From: Vibrio maritimus | GTDB lineage: Bacteria; Pseudomonadota; Gammaproteobacteria; Enterobacterales; Vibrionaceae | Direction of reading: 5' to 3' | Length of the DNA: 64,000 bases | NCBI GenBank assembly: GCA_000755425.1 | Contig: BBMT01000001.1 | Coordinates: 372,001 to 436,000 of the forward strand | Shown here: piece by piece, positions 27,490 to 37,746 of the stretch | How the letters are laid out: every line of letters begins with the position of its first letter | Numbering within the stretch: the stretch's first letter is position 1 | Translations under genes and position numbers: made by a program | The notes under the pieces: model-generated | The model's input: only the letters and a program-made list of their open reading frames with translations | Databases searched by the model: none | Told to the model about the DNA's origin: nothing

Positions 27490-29034
27490 ATGCATGCAAA
27501 AAGAACCACTTTAGTCACCGGTATCGCAATTTTACTCAGCGCATGCGGCGGAGGAGATGGAGGTAGCGATGGTAGCACCACACCAGCTTCACAACTCTCC
27601 TATCAGGGTAGGACTACCCCTGCGGTCGTCACTCTCGACAACATGGCAGAAGTAAGTCAAGTCCTGTCATTATTGTCTCAGAATCAAAGTTACTTTACCG
27701 ATAGTATTGTTGTGTCGGCACAGTCGGCCGTGTCAAAACAAGTGAATGTTGATGAAGATTTTGGTTGTGCGTTTGGCATTGGAAAAATATCAGGCAATGT
27801 TGATCCTAGTACTTACACCGGGACAGTTACCGCTAATTTTGAAGCATGTGATATTGATGGAAGTGGACAGGTTATTCTTGATGGTAGCTACACCGTGAAC
27901 GCAGAAGCCGTCGATCCCAACACGCTTGCGCTTTTGGACAGCACTGTATCCTTTAACGGCTTCAAAACCAGCTCGTATGATGGTAACTACGTTTCTGTTA
28001 CTGGCCAGTTAATCGAGCGTGGAGCGAACACTTGCCAGTACTCGATTACGCAGAATTTGGTGAGCAACTCTAATCAGCCAAACCTTAATCGTTATCTAAA
28101 GGATGTAAAGACGACCCAAACTTGTGTGAGCGATGACTCTTTGGGCTACAACGTGGCGAAGTACAGTCTCTCTGGGCGCTATTATATCGCTGAGTTGGGG
28201 TATATAGATTTACGGTCAGAGGATGTTTACATAGCGAATCAAGTTGTCTTTCCCCAACGTGGTATCGGTCTTGTGGATGTCTTAGCTAAAGGTACACTCG
28301 AGCTATATAATGAGTCTAGCTCACTTCAATACATTGGCAGTGTTGAAGCTGTTGGCGACACAATTAATCAATATAATTACAGAACGAGAGTAAAACTCAA
28401 CGAACTCGCAAATAACACTCAAGTTATCGATGTTGATATGCCCTCTTGGATGACAGTCACTCCAGAGCTGCTAGATTTTAATGATAGCGATGGCGACAAA
28501 ATGTGGGATGGCTATGAGCGTTATTATGGCCTAGACCCTTTTGCAGATGATGCTAACGAAGATTTGGATTACGATGGTTATAGTAACCTTACGGAACAGT
28601 TGGCTGAGACTGATCCTAATTCGAGTTTTTCCAAGCCAATTGGCTATATTGGTGTTAGCCACACTCCTGCTTATGTGAGGGGCGATGTTGGTATGTCCTT
28701 GAAGATAGACGTCTCAATTACGGGCGGATTCGACAGCCGGTATGCAGAAGTAGTCGATACGTTTTCTATCGTTGCTGATCTACCGGAGAATGTTGGAGAG
28801 TGGCAACTAAAAAGTGATTTAGGGTGTGTCATCACTAACTCGAATCAAGTGCAGTGTGGCAACCTCTTAGCTCAAGACTTTCTCATAGATACCGAAGGCA
28901 ACTCGACTGAAAAACCTTTACTTGAGCTGACTCTTATTGGAGATAAAGCGGCCTTGAGCTGCGTTAACTTCCAGGTTCTCGCAAAAACTGCTTTAGACAG
29001 TGTACCTTCGGACGCGTGCTACTCATTCTATTAA
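27490..29034 (+). CDS. Large lipoprotein with a thrombospondin-type-3-like calcium segment
   Basis: 514 residues. The lipobox LLSACGGG with a Gly/Ser linker marks an outer-membrane-type lipoprotein. The middle is beta-rich with paired cysteines. Near residues 335-375 the run DSDGDKMWDGYERYYGLDP, then DLDYDGYSNLTEQLAETDP, fits the Asp-rich calcium-binding repeats that precede C-terminal domains in many marine bacterial surface proteins. The C-terminal 130 residues form another beta domain with Cys pairs. I do not recognise a named family. Single gene with a good ribosome-binding site (AAAGGA). Confidence 0.78.
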   Translation: MHAKRTTLVTGIAILLSACGGGDGGSDGSTTPASQLSYQGRTTPAVVTLDNMAEVSQVLSLLSQNQSYFTDSIVVSAQSAVSKQVNVDEDFGCAFGIGKISGNVDPSTYTGTVTANFEACDIDGSGQVILDGSYTVNAEAVDPNTLALLDSTVSFNGFKTSSYDGNYVSVTGQLIERGANTCQYSITQNLVSNSNQPNLNRYLKDVKTTQTCVSDDSLGYNVAKYSLSGRYYIAELGYIDLRSEDVYIANQVVFPQRGIGLVDVLAKGTLELYNESSSLQYIGSVEAVGDTINQYNYRTRVKLNELANNTQVIDVDMPSWMTVTPELLDFNDSDGDKMWDGYERYYGLDPFADDANEDLDYDGYSNLTEQLAETDPNSSFSKPIGYIGVSHTPAYVRGDVGMSLKIDVSITGGFDSRYAEVVDTFSIVADLPENVGEWQLKSDLGCVITNSNQVQCGNLLAQDFLIDTEGNSTEKPLLELTLIGDKAALSCVNFQVLAKTALDSVPSDACYSFY

Positions 29035-29052
29035 TTCTATAATCAGCAATAA

Positions 29053-29076
29053 AAAGGGACAATTGATTGTCCCTTT
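29053..29076. terminator. Bidirectional terminator between the lipoprotein and dld-II genes
   Basis: Eleven-bp perfect repeat AAAGGGACAAT / ATTGTCCCTTT between convergent genes. Confidence 0.88.
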
Positions 29077-29100
29077 GTTCGAGTTAGTGTTTATTTAACG

Positions 29101-31933
29101 TTATTTAATAGCGGGTGATGCGACTTGATCGACAAGATAAAGAATCGATTGATAAGGGATCCCGCTGTGGTGAGAGAGGCCAATTTCACAGGTAATACTG
29201 TTACTAAAGCCTCGGGTGCACCCTTTTGGTACTTGTGCCTTAAGCGGTGCTACAGCCGCTTCATTGAGTTCTGGAGTAGTGAAGCCTTTGTCACCTGCCC
29301 AGCCACAGCATTGAATATGTTCTGGGACGATGACGTCGCTAGCACAAGCTTTGGCGAGCGATAGCATGGCGCTCTCTAATCCCATTCGTCTTGAGCTACA
29401 CGTAACATGCAACATCACGGTTTCATTGATTGGCGATAGGGTTAGTTCGCTGAGCAGATAATCACTGACGAATTTTACAGGCTCGACAATGGTCATTGGC
29501 TTGGTGAACTGTTCGATACTGCGTTTCGCGCATGGGCTGGTGTCCATCAACACAGGTATTTGCCGTGCTCCGAAGCATCCCACAAAGCCAGCTCCAATTG
29601 TTCACTCTTTTGTTTGGCAATGTCGGTCATGCCTTTGCTGTCATAGGGCATGCCGCAACATTGGTCACTGAGTGATTTTGGAGTGATGAGTGACACTCCT
29701 GCTTTCTCAATTAGTGACAATGTCACCTCTCCGAGGGAGCGCTGATCAAATGCGTTGGATTGAGTGCTCATGTTACGGCTGGCACAGGATGGTAAGTACA
29801 CCACTTTTTTGTCTTTCGTCATCGTGTTATTTGAACGCTCGCGGCTATCAAACTTGGCTCCTCGCGGTGTTTCAGGTAGCCAGGCTGGGGTAGCGTTTTT
29901 GGTGATTTTGCGTATTCCTTCAGCGGCCTTAACGACGCGCTCTTGACCTAGGATATTGGTAGCAACAGCACCGCTTTTGAGACCGAAGCGCGCTATGGCC
30001 GTGGTCGCAGCAAAGTGTTCCGCTGTCCACTTAGCGATCGGTCGGAATTTTCTGTATTTCGGCTCTCGAAGTTTCTTAATCAGATCGCCCGTGTTGATAC
30101 CGACAGGGCAGCGATCGGCACACAAGCCCGTGGCTGCGCACGTATCGATCCCTTGGTACTCAAAGACCTGCTCTAGCTCTGTTGCCTCAACCGTTTCACC
30201 GGCCGCTTTGCGACGTTGAAGTTCGCGGAACAGTACGATGCGTTGGCGAGGTGAAAGGGTGAGGGTGCGAGATGGGCAAACCGGCTCACAAAAACCACAT
30301 TCAATACAACGATTCACAATGTCATCCGCTGCCGGCATAGGCTTGAGATTTTCGATGTGAGAGTGCGGATTGTCGTTAATTATCACACCTGGGTTGAGTA
30401 AACCTTCGGGATCGAACAGCGCTTTGATTTGTTGCATCAGCGCATAGCCTTCTTGTCCCCATTCCAGTTCGACATAGGGAGCCATGTTACGTCCGGTACC
30501 ATGCTCAGCCTTCAACGAACCTTGGTATTTGACAGCAACAAGCTCAGCTACATCATCCATAAAACCACCATAACGGTCGATCTCATCCTGACTATCAAAT
30601 CCTTGGGTAAACACAAAGTGCAGATTGCCCTCTAACGCGTGCCCAAAAATGATGGCCTCGTCATAGTGATACTTGTCGAAAAGCTGCTGTAAATCACGTA
30701 CGCCAGCAGCGAGATTTTCGACGGGGAAAGCAACGTCTTCAATGATAACGGTGGTGCCGACTTCTCGCACTGCGCCAACCGCGGGGAACATGCCTTTGCG
30801 AATGCCCCAAAGCGTTGCAACAGTTGCTGGGTCAAGTGTAAATGGAACTGACTCTACGATGGTGTATTCGCTCAGTGCTGCCATTACTTTATCAGTGTGA
30901 TTGTCTAACGTGTGCTGGCAAGACGCATGAACTTCCACCAAAAGTGCAGTCGCTTCAAGGTCAAGTTGCTGAATAAACTCAGGCATGCCAGGTTTATCTG
31001 CGACTGAACGTAGAGCGCGTCCATCCATCATTTCTACTGCAGCAACCGGTGTTTTTGCTATCGTCGCGACGGCCTTGCTTGCCGTTTCAATATCGGAGAA
31101 CACCAGCAAAGTTGAGGCTTTGTATTTATGTTCTTCGACCGTGTTATAGGTAATATCAGCGATAAAGCCTAGGGTACCCTCGGAGCCAATCATCAAATGC
31201 TCAAGAACTTCGATAGGGTCGCTGTAATCAACCAGAGCATTCAGTGCGTAGCCGGTGGTATTTTTAAGACGGTACTTATGAGCAATTTTCTCAGCGAGCT
31301 CACTGTTGGCCTTGGTGGTCTCTGCAAGGTGTTTTAGTCCTTCTATAAACTCCGGCTTGTCCGCTTTAAAGCGCTCGATACTTGCTTTATCTCCGGTGTC
31401 TACCAAGGTGCCATCACTTAGAACTATCTTCATGCTATCGACAGTTTTGTATGAGTTTTGCGCAGTGCCGCAGCACATACCGCTGGCGTTGTTGGCAGCG
31501 ATACCGCCAATTTTACAGGTGTTGATAGACGCCGGATCAGGGCCAATTTTGCGTTGAAATGGTAGTAAGTATTTGTTGGCATCAGCGCCGATTACACCGG
31601 GCTGCAGGCGGATTCTAGCGCCTTCCTCGAGGATGGTATGTCCTCGCCAGTCGTCGGTGAGAGCGATAAGACTGAGTCAGATACCGCTTGGCCTGACAAA
31701 CTGGTACCAGCGGCGCGGAACGTAAATGGAATACCGTGCTCACGGCAACACTGAATAGTAAATATTACTTCATCGAGATCCTTAAGACGCAGCACGATCT
31801 GTGGGATAAGTCGATAGAAACTAGCATCGGTACCATAAGCTAGGCGCTCTGCTTCACCCGTAATAATACGCTGAGAATCGATTCTGGTTGCGAGTTGCTG
31901 CTTGAGCAATTCATAGTCGCGTTTGTGACTCAT
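29101..31933 (-). CDS. dld-II: FAD/Fe-S D-lactate dehydrogenase (Dld-II type), two frameshifts
   Basis: About 944 residues when restored, the length of the two-domain FAD plus iron-sulfur D-lactate dehydrogenases. The N-terminal FAD_binding_4 region has RAAGTSLSGQAVSDSVL, then IGSEGTLGFIADITYN and HALEGNLHFVFTQGF. Two 4Fe-4S motifs follow (CIECGFCEPVCPSRT, and CAATGLCADRCPVGI), then CCG domains with DQCCGMPYDSKGM and IQCCGWAGDKGF. The frame breaks near 31663 (AA run) and near 29570 (AAA run); one added base at each restores it. Last gene of the lactate cluster, 21 bases after lutC. It oxidises D-lactate to pyruvate at the membrane and passes electrons to the quinone pool. Confidence 0.88.
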
Positions 31934-31954
31934 CTTGGTGTCCTTTATAAGTTC

Positions 31955-32620
31955 TTATTCGTCTTCCAGTAACAGTACGATCAATTGACTCGGGCCATGA
32001 GCGCCGTAGGCGAGCGTTTGTTGAATGTCGGCGGTTTTCGAGGGACCAGAGATTAATAGTGCATTAGTTGGCATATAATGATCCCAGTTGTTCTCTTGCA
32101 TTACTTGCAGGAAGTGTCCGTAAAGTGCTGACTTCTTGATGACTGCTATGTGACTTGGTGGTACTAAAGATAAGGTACGCGGCTCGTGTTCATTCGGCCA
32201 CAGTACAAGTGCGCCTGTATCAGCAATACCACCTAGAGTGTGAGTGATGCCAACATCAATGTCGTTAAACAGTTCCGTTTTCCAAGCTTCGATTTGTTGG
32301 TTGAATGACGTTACTTGTCTATCATGAGCGGCAGCTTCGAAGTCGCGAATGAATTCTCCTGCTGTTCCCATCGCAACACGATTGAAGCTATAACTGTTCA
32401 TCACATCACGTAGGGCTTGGGTAAGTTCAGAGCGCTGTATTGTGCGAACATCTGCATGATTGGCGCTCATCATGTCGACAAAGCGCTTTGCTTTGTCGTC
32501 GATAGTGATATCTGGATGACTACCCCATGGAAAAAACGCTAATTCTTCCGCTGACTTTGGGGTGCGTTTAGCTTGTTTGAGTCGGCCAAGAATATTGTCT
32601 TTGGCAAGTCTAGTGTTCAT
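31955..32620 (-). CDS. lutC: L-lactate utilisation protein LutC/LldG
   Basis: 221 residues of the LUD (LutC/YkgG) family: FNRVAMGTAGEF, VGITHTLGGIADTGALVLWP and PPSHIAVI. Its true start is the ATG at 32620, 13 bases after the stop of lutB and preceded by GAGGAA; the longer open frame upstream is the shifted C-terminus of LutB. It is a subunit of the three-part L-lactate dehydrogenase LutABC (LldEFG). Confidence 0.88.
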   Translation of the reverse strand: MNTRLAKDNILGRLKQAKRTPKSAEELAFFPWGSHPDITIDDKAKRFVDMMSANHADVRTIQRSELTQALRDVMNSYSFNRVAMGTAGEFIRDFEAAAHDRQVTSFNQQIEAWKTELFNDIDVGITHTLGGIADTGALVLWPNEHEPRTLSLVPPSHIAVIKKSALYGHFLQVMQENNWDHYMPTNALLISGPSKTADIQQTLAYGAHGPSQLIVLLLEDE

Positions 32621-32633
32621 CTTGGTTTCCTCG

Positions 32634-34067
32634 CTACTGCTTGTCGCTTTTGGATTTGCTGCGTTCAGCCATGATCTGGTGTAAGGTTTTCTTAGCCGGT
32701 TTTGGCTGGTACGACATTGTGTCCAAGCGCCGAGTTTATTTGGGATAAGATTTTGCAGCTTGGTCGCCATGTAAGTGCTGGTGTGATACAAGCTTGCATT
32801 GCTTGCAGCGAGCGCGAACCCTTTCATTGCCGCGGTTTCAAGGCCACTGCTGGCGGCGTTTTGTCCTTTGAGTGCAGGTGTTTCTTTTTCCGCTTTGTTT
32901 TTGGCTTCTTTACGAAGGCGAAGCAGCATATCGGGAATCGGTATTCTTACTGGGCAAACCTCGCCACATGCACCGCAAAGACTGGAGCAGTAACAAGATC
33001 TTTGGTTTTATCCATACCTAGTAAATGAGGGGAGATAATTTTACCTATAGGGCCTGGATAAACTGTACCATAAGCATGACCGCCAATTTTGGTGTAGACG
33101 GGGCAGTGGTTCATGCATGCGCCGCAGCGAATGCATTGGAGAGTCTTGCGAAGTTCTTCATCGCGGTACGCTTGGCTGCGTCCGTTATCAAGCAAAATGA
33201 GATGCACTTCTTGTGGACCGTCTTTCTCACCGTTTTTACGAGGAGAAGTGATCATGTTGAAGTAAGTCGTAATGGCTTGTCCAGTTGCAGAGCGAGTCAA
33301 AGCGCTATAAAGCGGTGGGACATCAGACAAAAACTCAACGACTTTCTCGATACCAGTGATGGCAATGTGCACGTTTGGCACCGTTGTTGACATGCGGCCG
33401 TTGCCTTCGTTTTCCACTAAACACAGCGTGCCGGTTTCTGCGACGGCAAAGTTGACACCGGATAAACCGATATCGGCTTCGAAGAATTTTTGTCTCAGAC
33501 GGGTGCGGCCGGTTTGAATCAGGCTATCTACATCTGTGGTAGGTTTGAAGCCATCGAGATGTTGCTCAAAGGTATCACTTACTTCCTGCTTATTTTTGTG
33601 AATCGCTGGCATGATGATATGAGAGGCTTGTCGCCATCGAGTTGAACGATGTATTCGCCCATATCACTTTCTAAGCATTCAATACCGAGTTTCGCCATCT
33701 CATGGTTCATCTCGATCTCTTCGCTCACCATGGATTTTCCTTTGATGATTTGCTTGGCATCGTGCTCATCAGCAATAGCGGCAATGATGGCATTTGCTTG
33801 TTCTGGGTTTTCTGCCCAATGAACTTGAATGCCATTTTTGTAGCAATTGAATTCCAATTGCTCAAGAAGTTCTGGAAGTTTACTAAGGCAGCGTTGGCGG
33901 ATGGATTCGGCTAGATCTCTTATTTGCTTCTCTTCGTCGGAGTCACTAAACGCCGTTTTTCGCTTATCACGCAGATAATCCATCGCGCCACGAAAGTTGG
34001 CTCGGAGTTGTTTGTCAGCCAGGGCATTTTTGGCTAACTGATGGAACTGTTCAGGAGTTTGACTCAT
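32634..34067 (-). CDS. lutB: L-lactate utilisation Fe-S protein LutB/LldF, three frameshifts
   Basis: About 478 residues when restored. The segments in order are: IIKGKSMVSEEIEMNHEMAK; VNFAVAETGTLCLVENEGNG; the first cluster CIRCGACMNHCPVY; the second cluster LCGACGEVCPV, visible only after frame repair; and a Lys-rich tail. Breaks lie near 33620 (one T restores HIIMPAIHKNKQEV), near 32975 (one T restores SSLCGACGEVCPVRIPIPDM) and near 32690 (one A restores KPKPAKKTLHQIM). Its start overlaps the lutA stop by four bases. LutB carries the two 4Fe-4S clusters of the L-lactate-oxidising complex. Confidence 0.87.
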
Positions 34068-34822
34068 TGTGCATTCTCCTGTGTTCGCTCGAGAAGGAAT
34101 GAAGCTAGATGACGCCCTTTGATGGGTTTGCCTTGATATTCAAACGCGCCATTTATATTGAGAAGGCATCCCCAATCAGCACTCACCAATGTATCGGATT
34201 GAGTCGCTTCGATGTGGTGAGTTTTGTCTTTCACCATGGCTTCGGAGATATTCGGGTGGCGTACAGAGAAACTGCCACCAAAACCACAACACTCGCTTTC
34301 ATAGTCTTGCATACGAAGCTCGACATTAGAGAGTTGGCTTAGTAGCTCTGTGGCCGTGATGTGAACATTCATTTCACGTCTTGCCGCGCAAGAGGTGTGC
34401 ATAACTACGCTTGTTGGCTGGCCTTTATCATCAAGTTTGACGCGACAGACGTTCACGAGGAATTCGGTAAGTTCAAATACTCTGTCGCAGAATTGATCAA
34501 CTTGAGCTTGATTGCTGTCGCCCTTAAATAGGCGGCGATAATGGTGATGCATCATGCCACCACACGAACCGGACAATACAATAATCGGGTACTCTTCAGG
34601 AAACAGATCCATTTGGCTCTGTGCGACTTGTTTTGCTTCTGACTCGTAGCCTGATGTGTAGGCAGGTTGTCCGCAACAGGTCTGTTTTTCAACAAACTCA
34701 ACTTCGATGCCTTGCTGTTTTAAGAGGGTCATAGCATCTAAGCCTGCTTCGGGGTCAAATACGTCTACTAGGCAGGTGGCATAGAAGTAGACCTTGCTCG
34801 GTTTTGAGGGATAGATTCGCAT
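34064..34822 (-). CDS. lutA: L-lactate utilisation protein LutA/LldE
   Basis: 252 residues with two CCG domains: YATCLVDVFDPEAG, EKQTCCGQPAYTSGY, LSGSCGGMMHHHY, MHTSCAARREM and ESECCGFGGSFSVRHP. This Cys-rich pattern (CX31-38CCX33-34CXXC type) is that of LutA/YkgE/GlcF-like subunits binding an Fe-S centre. First gene of the lutABC-dld group, following lldP by about 150 bases. Confidence 0.9.
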   Translation of the reverse strand: MRIYPSKPSKVYFYATCLVDVFDPEAGLDAMTLLKQQGIEVEFVEKQTCCGQPAYTSGYESEAKQVAQSQMDLFPEEYPIIVLSGSCGGMMHHHYRRLFKGDSNQAQVDQFCDRVFELTEFLVNVCRVKLDDKGQPTSVVMHTSCAARREMNVHITATELLSQLSNVELRMQDYESECCGFGGSFSVRHPNISEAMVKDKTHHIEATQSDTLVSADWGCLLNINGAFEYQGKPIKGRHLASFLLERTQENAQ

Positions 34823-34929
34823 TGTATTGCTCCAGCACTAGACCCATTTTTATGGTTCATATTTTTATATAGACTAGTTGTAAGGTTATGAAAATAAGCG
34901 CACTTACCTTCTTGAAGTGATTCACAACT

Positions 34930-34946
34930 TTGCCGATAGTCGGCAA
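34930..34946 (-). promoter_or_regulatory. Hairpin in the lldP-lutA gap
   Basis: Seven-bp stem TTGCCGA / TCGGCAA with a three-base loop and no U-run. It may be a partial terminator or processing site that sets the lut/lldP ratio. Confidence 0.35.
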
Positions 34947-34970
34947 GTGCGCCTTTGACTTAAACCTAAA

Positions 34971-36661
34971 TCAGTTCATGAGTGCGTCGGTAAAATGGAA
35001 ACCGTACACCAGTGCAAGTCCGATAAGGCCAGTAACAACTAGGTAGTAGAACGTAGGGATAATGGTTTTTCTCAACGTCAGACCTTCACGGCCAAGTAGA
35101 CCAACCGTGGCAGAGGCCGCGACGACGTTATGAATAGCAATCATGTTGCCAGCAGCGGCACCAACGGCTTGCAAGGCAATCACGGCTGTCGTTGAGATAG
35201 TGAGCGTTTGAGCTACTTCAAACTGGAACTGGCTAAACATCATGTTCGAGACGGTGTTTGATCCAGCAATAAATGCGCCAGCGCGCCGATGGTGGCACTC
35301 AAAGCCGGGAAGGCTTCTCCAACGAGAGCAGAAGCAAAGTTAGCTGTAGTGACTGGCATACTTGCGAGATCAGCGCCGTTAACACCGGAGTTAATGAAAA
35401 TACGAACCATAGGAATGGTGAACACTAGAACAAAGCCCGCACCAATCAGTGTCTTACTCGATTCGCCAAAGGCCGCTATTAATGGTTTTGCAGAGCGCGA
35501 TTGAATGATGACTGCGAGAAGAGCAACGAAGACTAAAATTCCACCCGGCAAGTAAAGGGGTTGAATAGCTGTGCTGATACCCGTCTCGCCAAGAATATTG
35601 CTAAATGACAAGCTTACACTGGTTAGGAAACCCTTGAACTCGCTGCTAACGCGACTTGCGACAAGGATAACGGCCAGCAAAACATAAGGGAGCCATGCCA
35701 ATACCATTGACATAGGTTTTCCTGCACCTTGTTTAAGATCCATTTTTAGTGAGCCAAGCCATTCTGCTGGCCACTTATCTTCGCTTTCAAAATCCCACTT
35801 TGATTTGGGAACTAGGAAGCCACGTTTGGCTGCACTGACGACGACGGCAAGGCCAACTAGACCACCAATCAATGAAGGAAACTCTGGACCCAGTAGCACG
35901 CCCGTTAGTGCGTACGGCACGGTGAACGCAACACCGGCAAAAAGTGCGAAAGGAAGGATATCTAGACCTTCAGTCCAACTGCGGTTTTTACCAAAAAAGC
36001 GAGTCAGCATCATTGCCATAAGAACCGGCATTAGCGTACCCACACAGGCATGGATAATGGCAACATTAGCGGTGATTTGCTGTAGGTAGAGATCCCACGA
36101 TGCACCTTGGGAAACTAGTGATTCACTGATGTTGTGCGTATCTAGACCCTTGTTCACACCAACGATGATTGGTGTGCCAACTGCTCCAAAAGAGACAGGG
36201 GTCGATTGAATCATCATACCCATCAAAACCGCGGCTAGGGCAGGAAAACCAATCGCAACTAGGAGAGGCGCCGCTATCGCTGCGGGTGTGCCAAAGCCGG
36301 ATGCGCCTTCGATGAAAGACCCAAAACACCAAGCAATGATGATGGCTTGAACGCGGCGGTCGGGTGAAATATCGGTAAAGCCATTACGAATCGTTGTAAT
36401 AGCGCCAGTGTGTTTTAGTGTATTGAGCAAGAAGATGGCACCAAACACAATCCAAAGGACGGCAACGGTGATACCGAATCCTTGAAAAATGGATGCTAAA
36501 ACACGTGTAACGGACATGTCCCAAGTAAATAGGGCGATGACTACAGTTAGGCCAAACGCAACTGGCATGGCTTTTTTGGCTGGCCAGTTCAATCCCACCA
36601 GAAGTATGGCTGCAACCACAATGGGAGAAAAGGCAACAAGGGCGAGTAAAGTTTCAGACAT
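34971..36661 (-). CDS. lldP: L-lactate permease LldP, frameshifted
   Basis: About 563 residues when restored, twelve or more membrane helices, LctP family. Typical segments are [29 protein letters not shown] and, after repair of the break near 35280 (GG to GGG), [22 protein letters not shown]. Imports lactate with protons. First gene of the lactate operon and divergent from a LysR gene; the 166-base gap holds a palindrome and a Fur-like site. Confidence 0.9.
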
Positions 36662-36749
36662 TAGCGACTTCCTTTTGTCTTGGCCGACTCTGGTATTGAG
36701 TGAGTCAGCCGTGTCGTGCTTATTATTTTTGTAATAGGGTTGTTAAGGT

Positions 36750-36765
36750 GGGGTAAATTTATCCC
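36750..36765. promoter_or_regulatory. Near-perfect palindrome in the lldP-LysR gap
   Basis: GGGGTAAATTTATCCC, symmetric except for one pair. It is positioned between divergent genes, where a LysR-type regulator could bind. Confidence 0.4.
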
Positions 36766-36788
36766 TTTCTTTTTTGGTGATATAGAGA

Positions 36789-36807
36789 AATAATGAAAAT
36801 GATTATT
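36789..36807. promoter_or_regulatory. Candidate Fur box between lldP and the LysR gene
   Basis: AATAATGAAAATGATTATT agrees with the 19-base Fur consensus at 15 positions by eye. It lies 21 bases before the LysR start and about 130 bases before lldP. Confidence 0.5.
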
Positions 36808-36827
36808 TCCAAAAATGACATAAAAGT

Positions 36828-37727
36828 ATGCGTGCAGACGATTTAATCCTGTTTTATCAGGTAGTAGAAACTGGAGCGTTCAGTCGTGTAGCTGAACAAA
36901 ATAACCTTACAAATTCAGTAGTTAGCAAAAGAATAGCGAGGCTTGAGGAAGAATTAGGGGTTCAATTATTATATCGAACAACGCGCAAATTAACGCTAAC
37001 TGAAGCAGGTAAGGCGTTAGTCCATGGCGCTAAAAATGTGAAGCAAGCCACCCAAGAAGCGATGGAATCCGTGTCGGGATTTGGTGAAAACGTCAGTGGT
37101 CACATCAAAATGTCGGTACCGACCATCTCTGGAGACCTAATTTTGGCAGACGCTGTGGCTGAGTTTTGCAATATGCATCCGGGACTTTCGGTTGATATGT
37201 CTTTGGACAACCGCTTTGTGGATCTTGTTGACGGAGGGTATGACCTGGTCATCCGAACCGGATATTTGGAAGATTCAAGCCTGATAGCACGCCATATTCT
37301 AGACTCTCAGTGGGTGGTGTGTGCCTCTCCATCTTATATTGCGAAAAACCGCAAGCCACTAGAGCCTGAGGATCTGACTCAGCACAACTGTCTGCAATAC
37401 GCCTATCAGACAACTGGGGCGTCGGAGTGGGAGTTCAAAGGAGACAAAGGCAACTACATCGTACGCGTGTCAGGCTCTTTCTCTACCGATAATGCGACTG
37501 CACTTCGTAAGGCAGCTTTAGGGGGACATGGTATCGCATATGTTCCAAGGTGTTTGGTATATCACGATATACGCAATGGCCAGCTGGTGGATATTTTTCC
37601 GGATCAAGTGGGAAAGAGGCTGGGTATTTACGCTGTCTATCCTTTTACCCGCCAGCCTCCAAACAAAGTGAGATTGCTTATTGAACACATTCGGACGCGT
37701 TACCTTGCGATCTCTCATTACTTTTAA
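36828..37727 (+). CDS. LysR family regulator, probably of the lactate genes
   Basis: 299 residues: N-terminal winged HTH (FYQVVETGAFSRVAEQNNLT, SKRIARLEEELGVQLLYRTT) and a substrate-binding effector domain with DLVIRTGYLEDSSLIAR and KAALGGHGIAYVP. It belongs to the CrgA/DmlR-like group by pattern. Divergent orientation from lldP suggests it controls lactate uptake and oxidation, perhaps with lactate as coinducer; that is inference from position. Confidence 0.88.
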   Translation: MRADDLILFYQVVETGAFSRVAEQNNLTNSVVSKRIARLEEELGVQLLYRTTRKLTLTEAGKALVHGAKNVKQATQEAMESVSGFGENVSGHIKMSVPTISGDLILADAVAEFCNMHPGLSVDMSLDNRFVDLVDGGYDLVIRTGYLEDSSLIARHILDSQWVVCASPSYIAKNRKPLEPEDLTQHNCLQYAYQTTGASEWEFKGDKGNYIVRVSGSFSTDNATALRKAALGGHGIAYVPRCLVYHDIRNGQLVDIFPDQVGKRLGIYAVYPFTRQPPNKVRLLIEHIRTRYLAISHYF

Positions 37728-37746
37728 TGAGTACGATAATGGGGGG

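Noticed and set aside
31955..32929. A 324-residue LutC with a long N-terminal extension
   Set aside because: The extension is the frame-shifted C-terminus of LutB; a well-placed ATG with GAGGAA at 32620 gives the normal LutC length.
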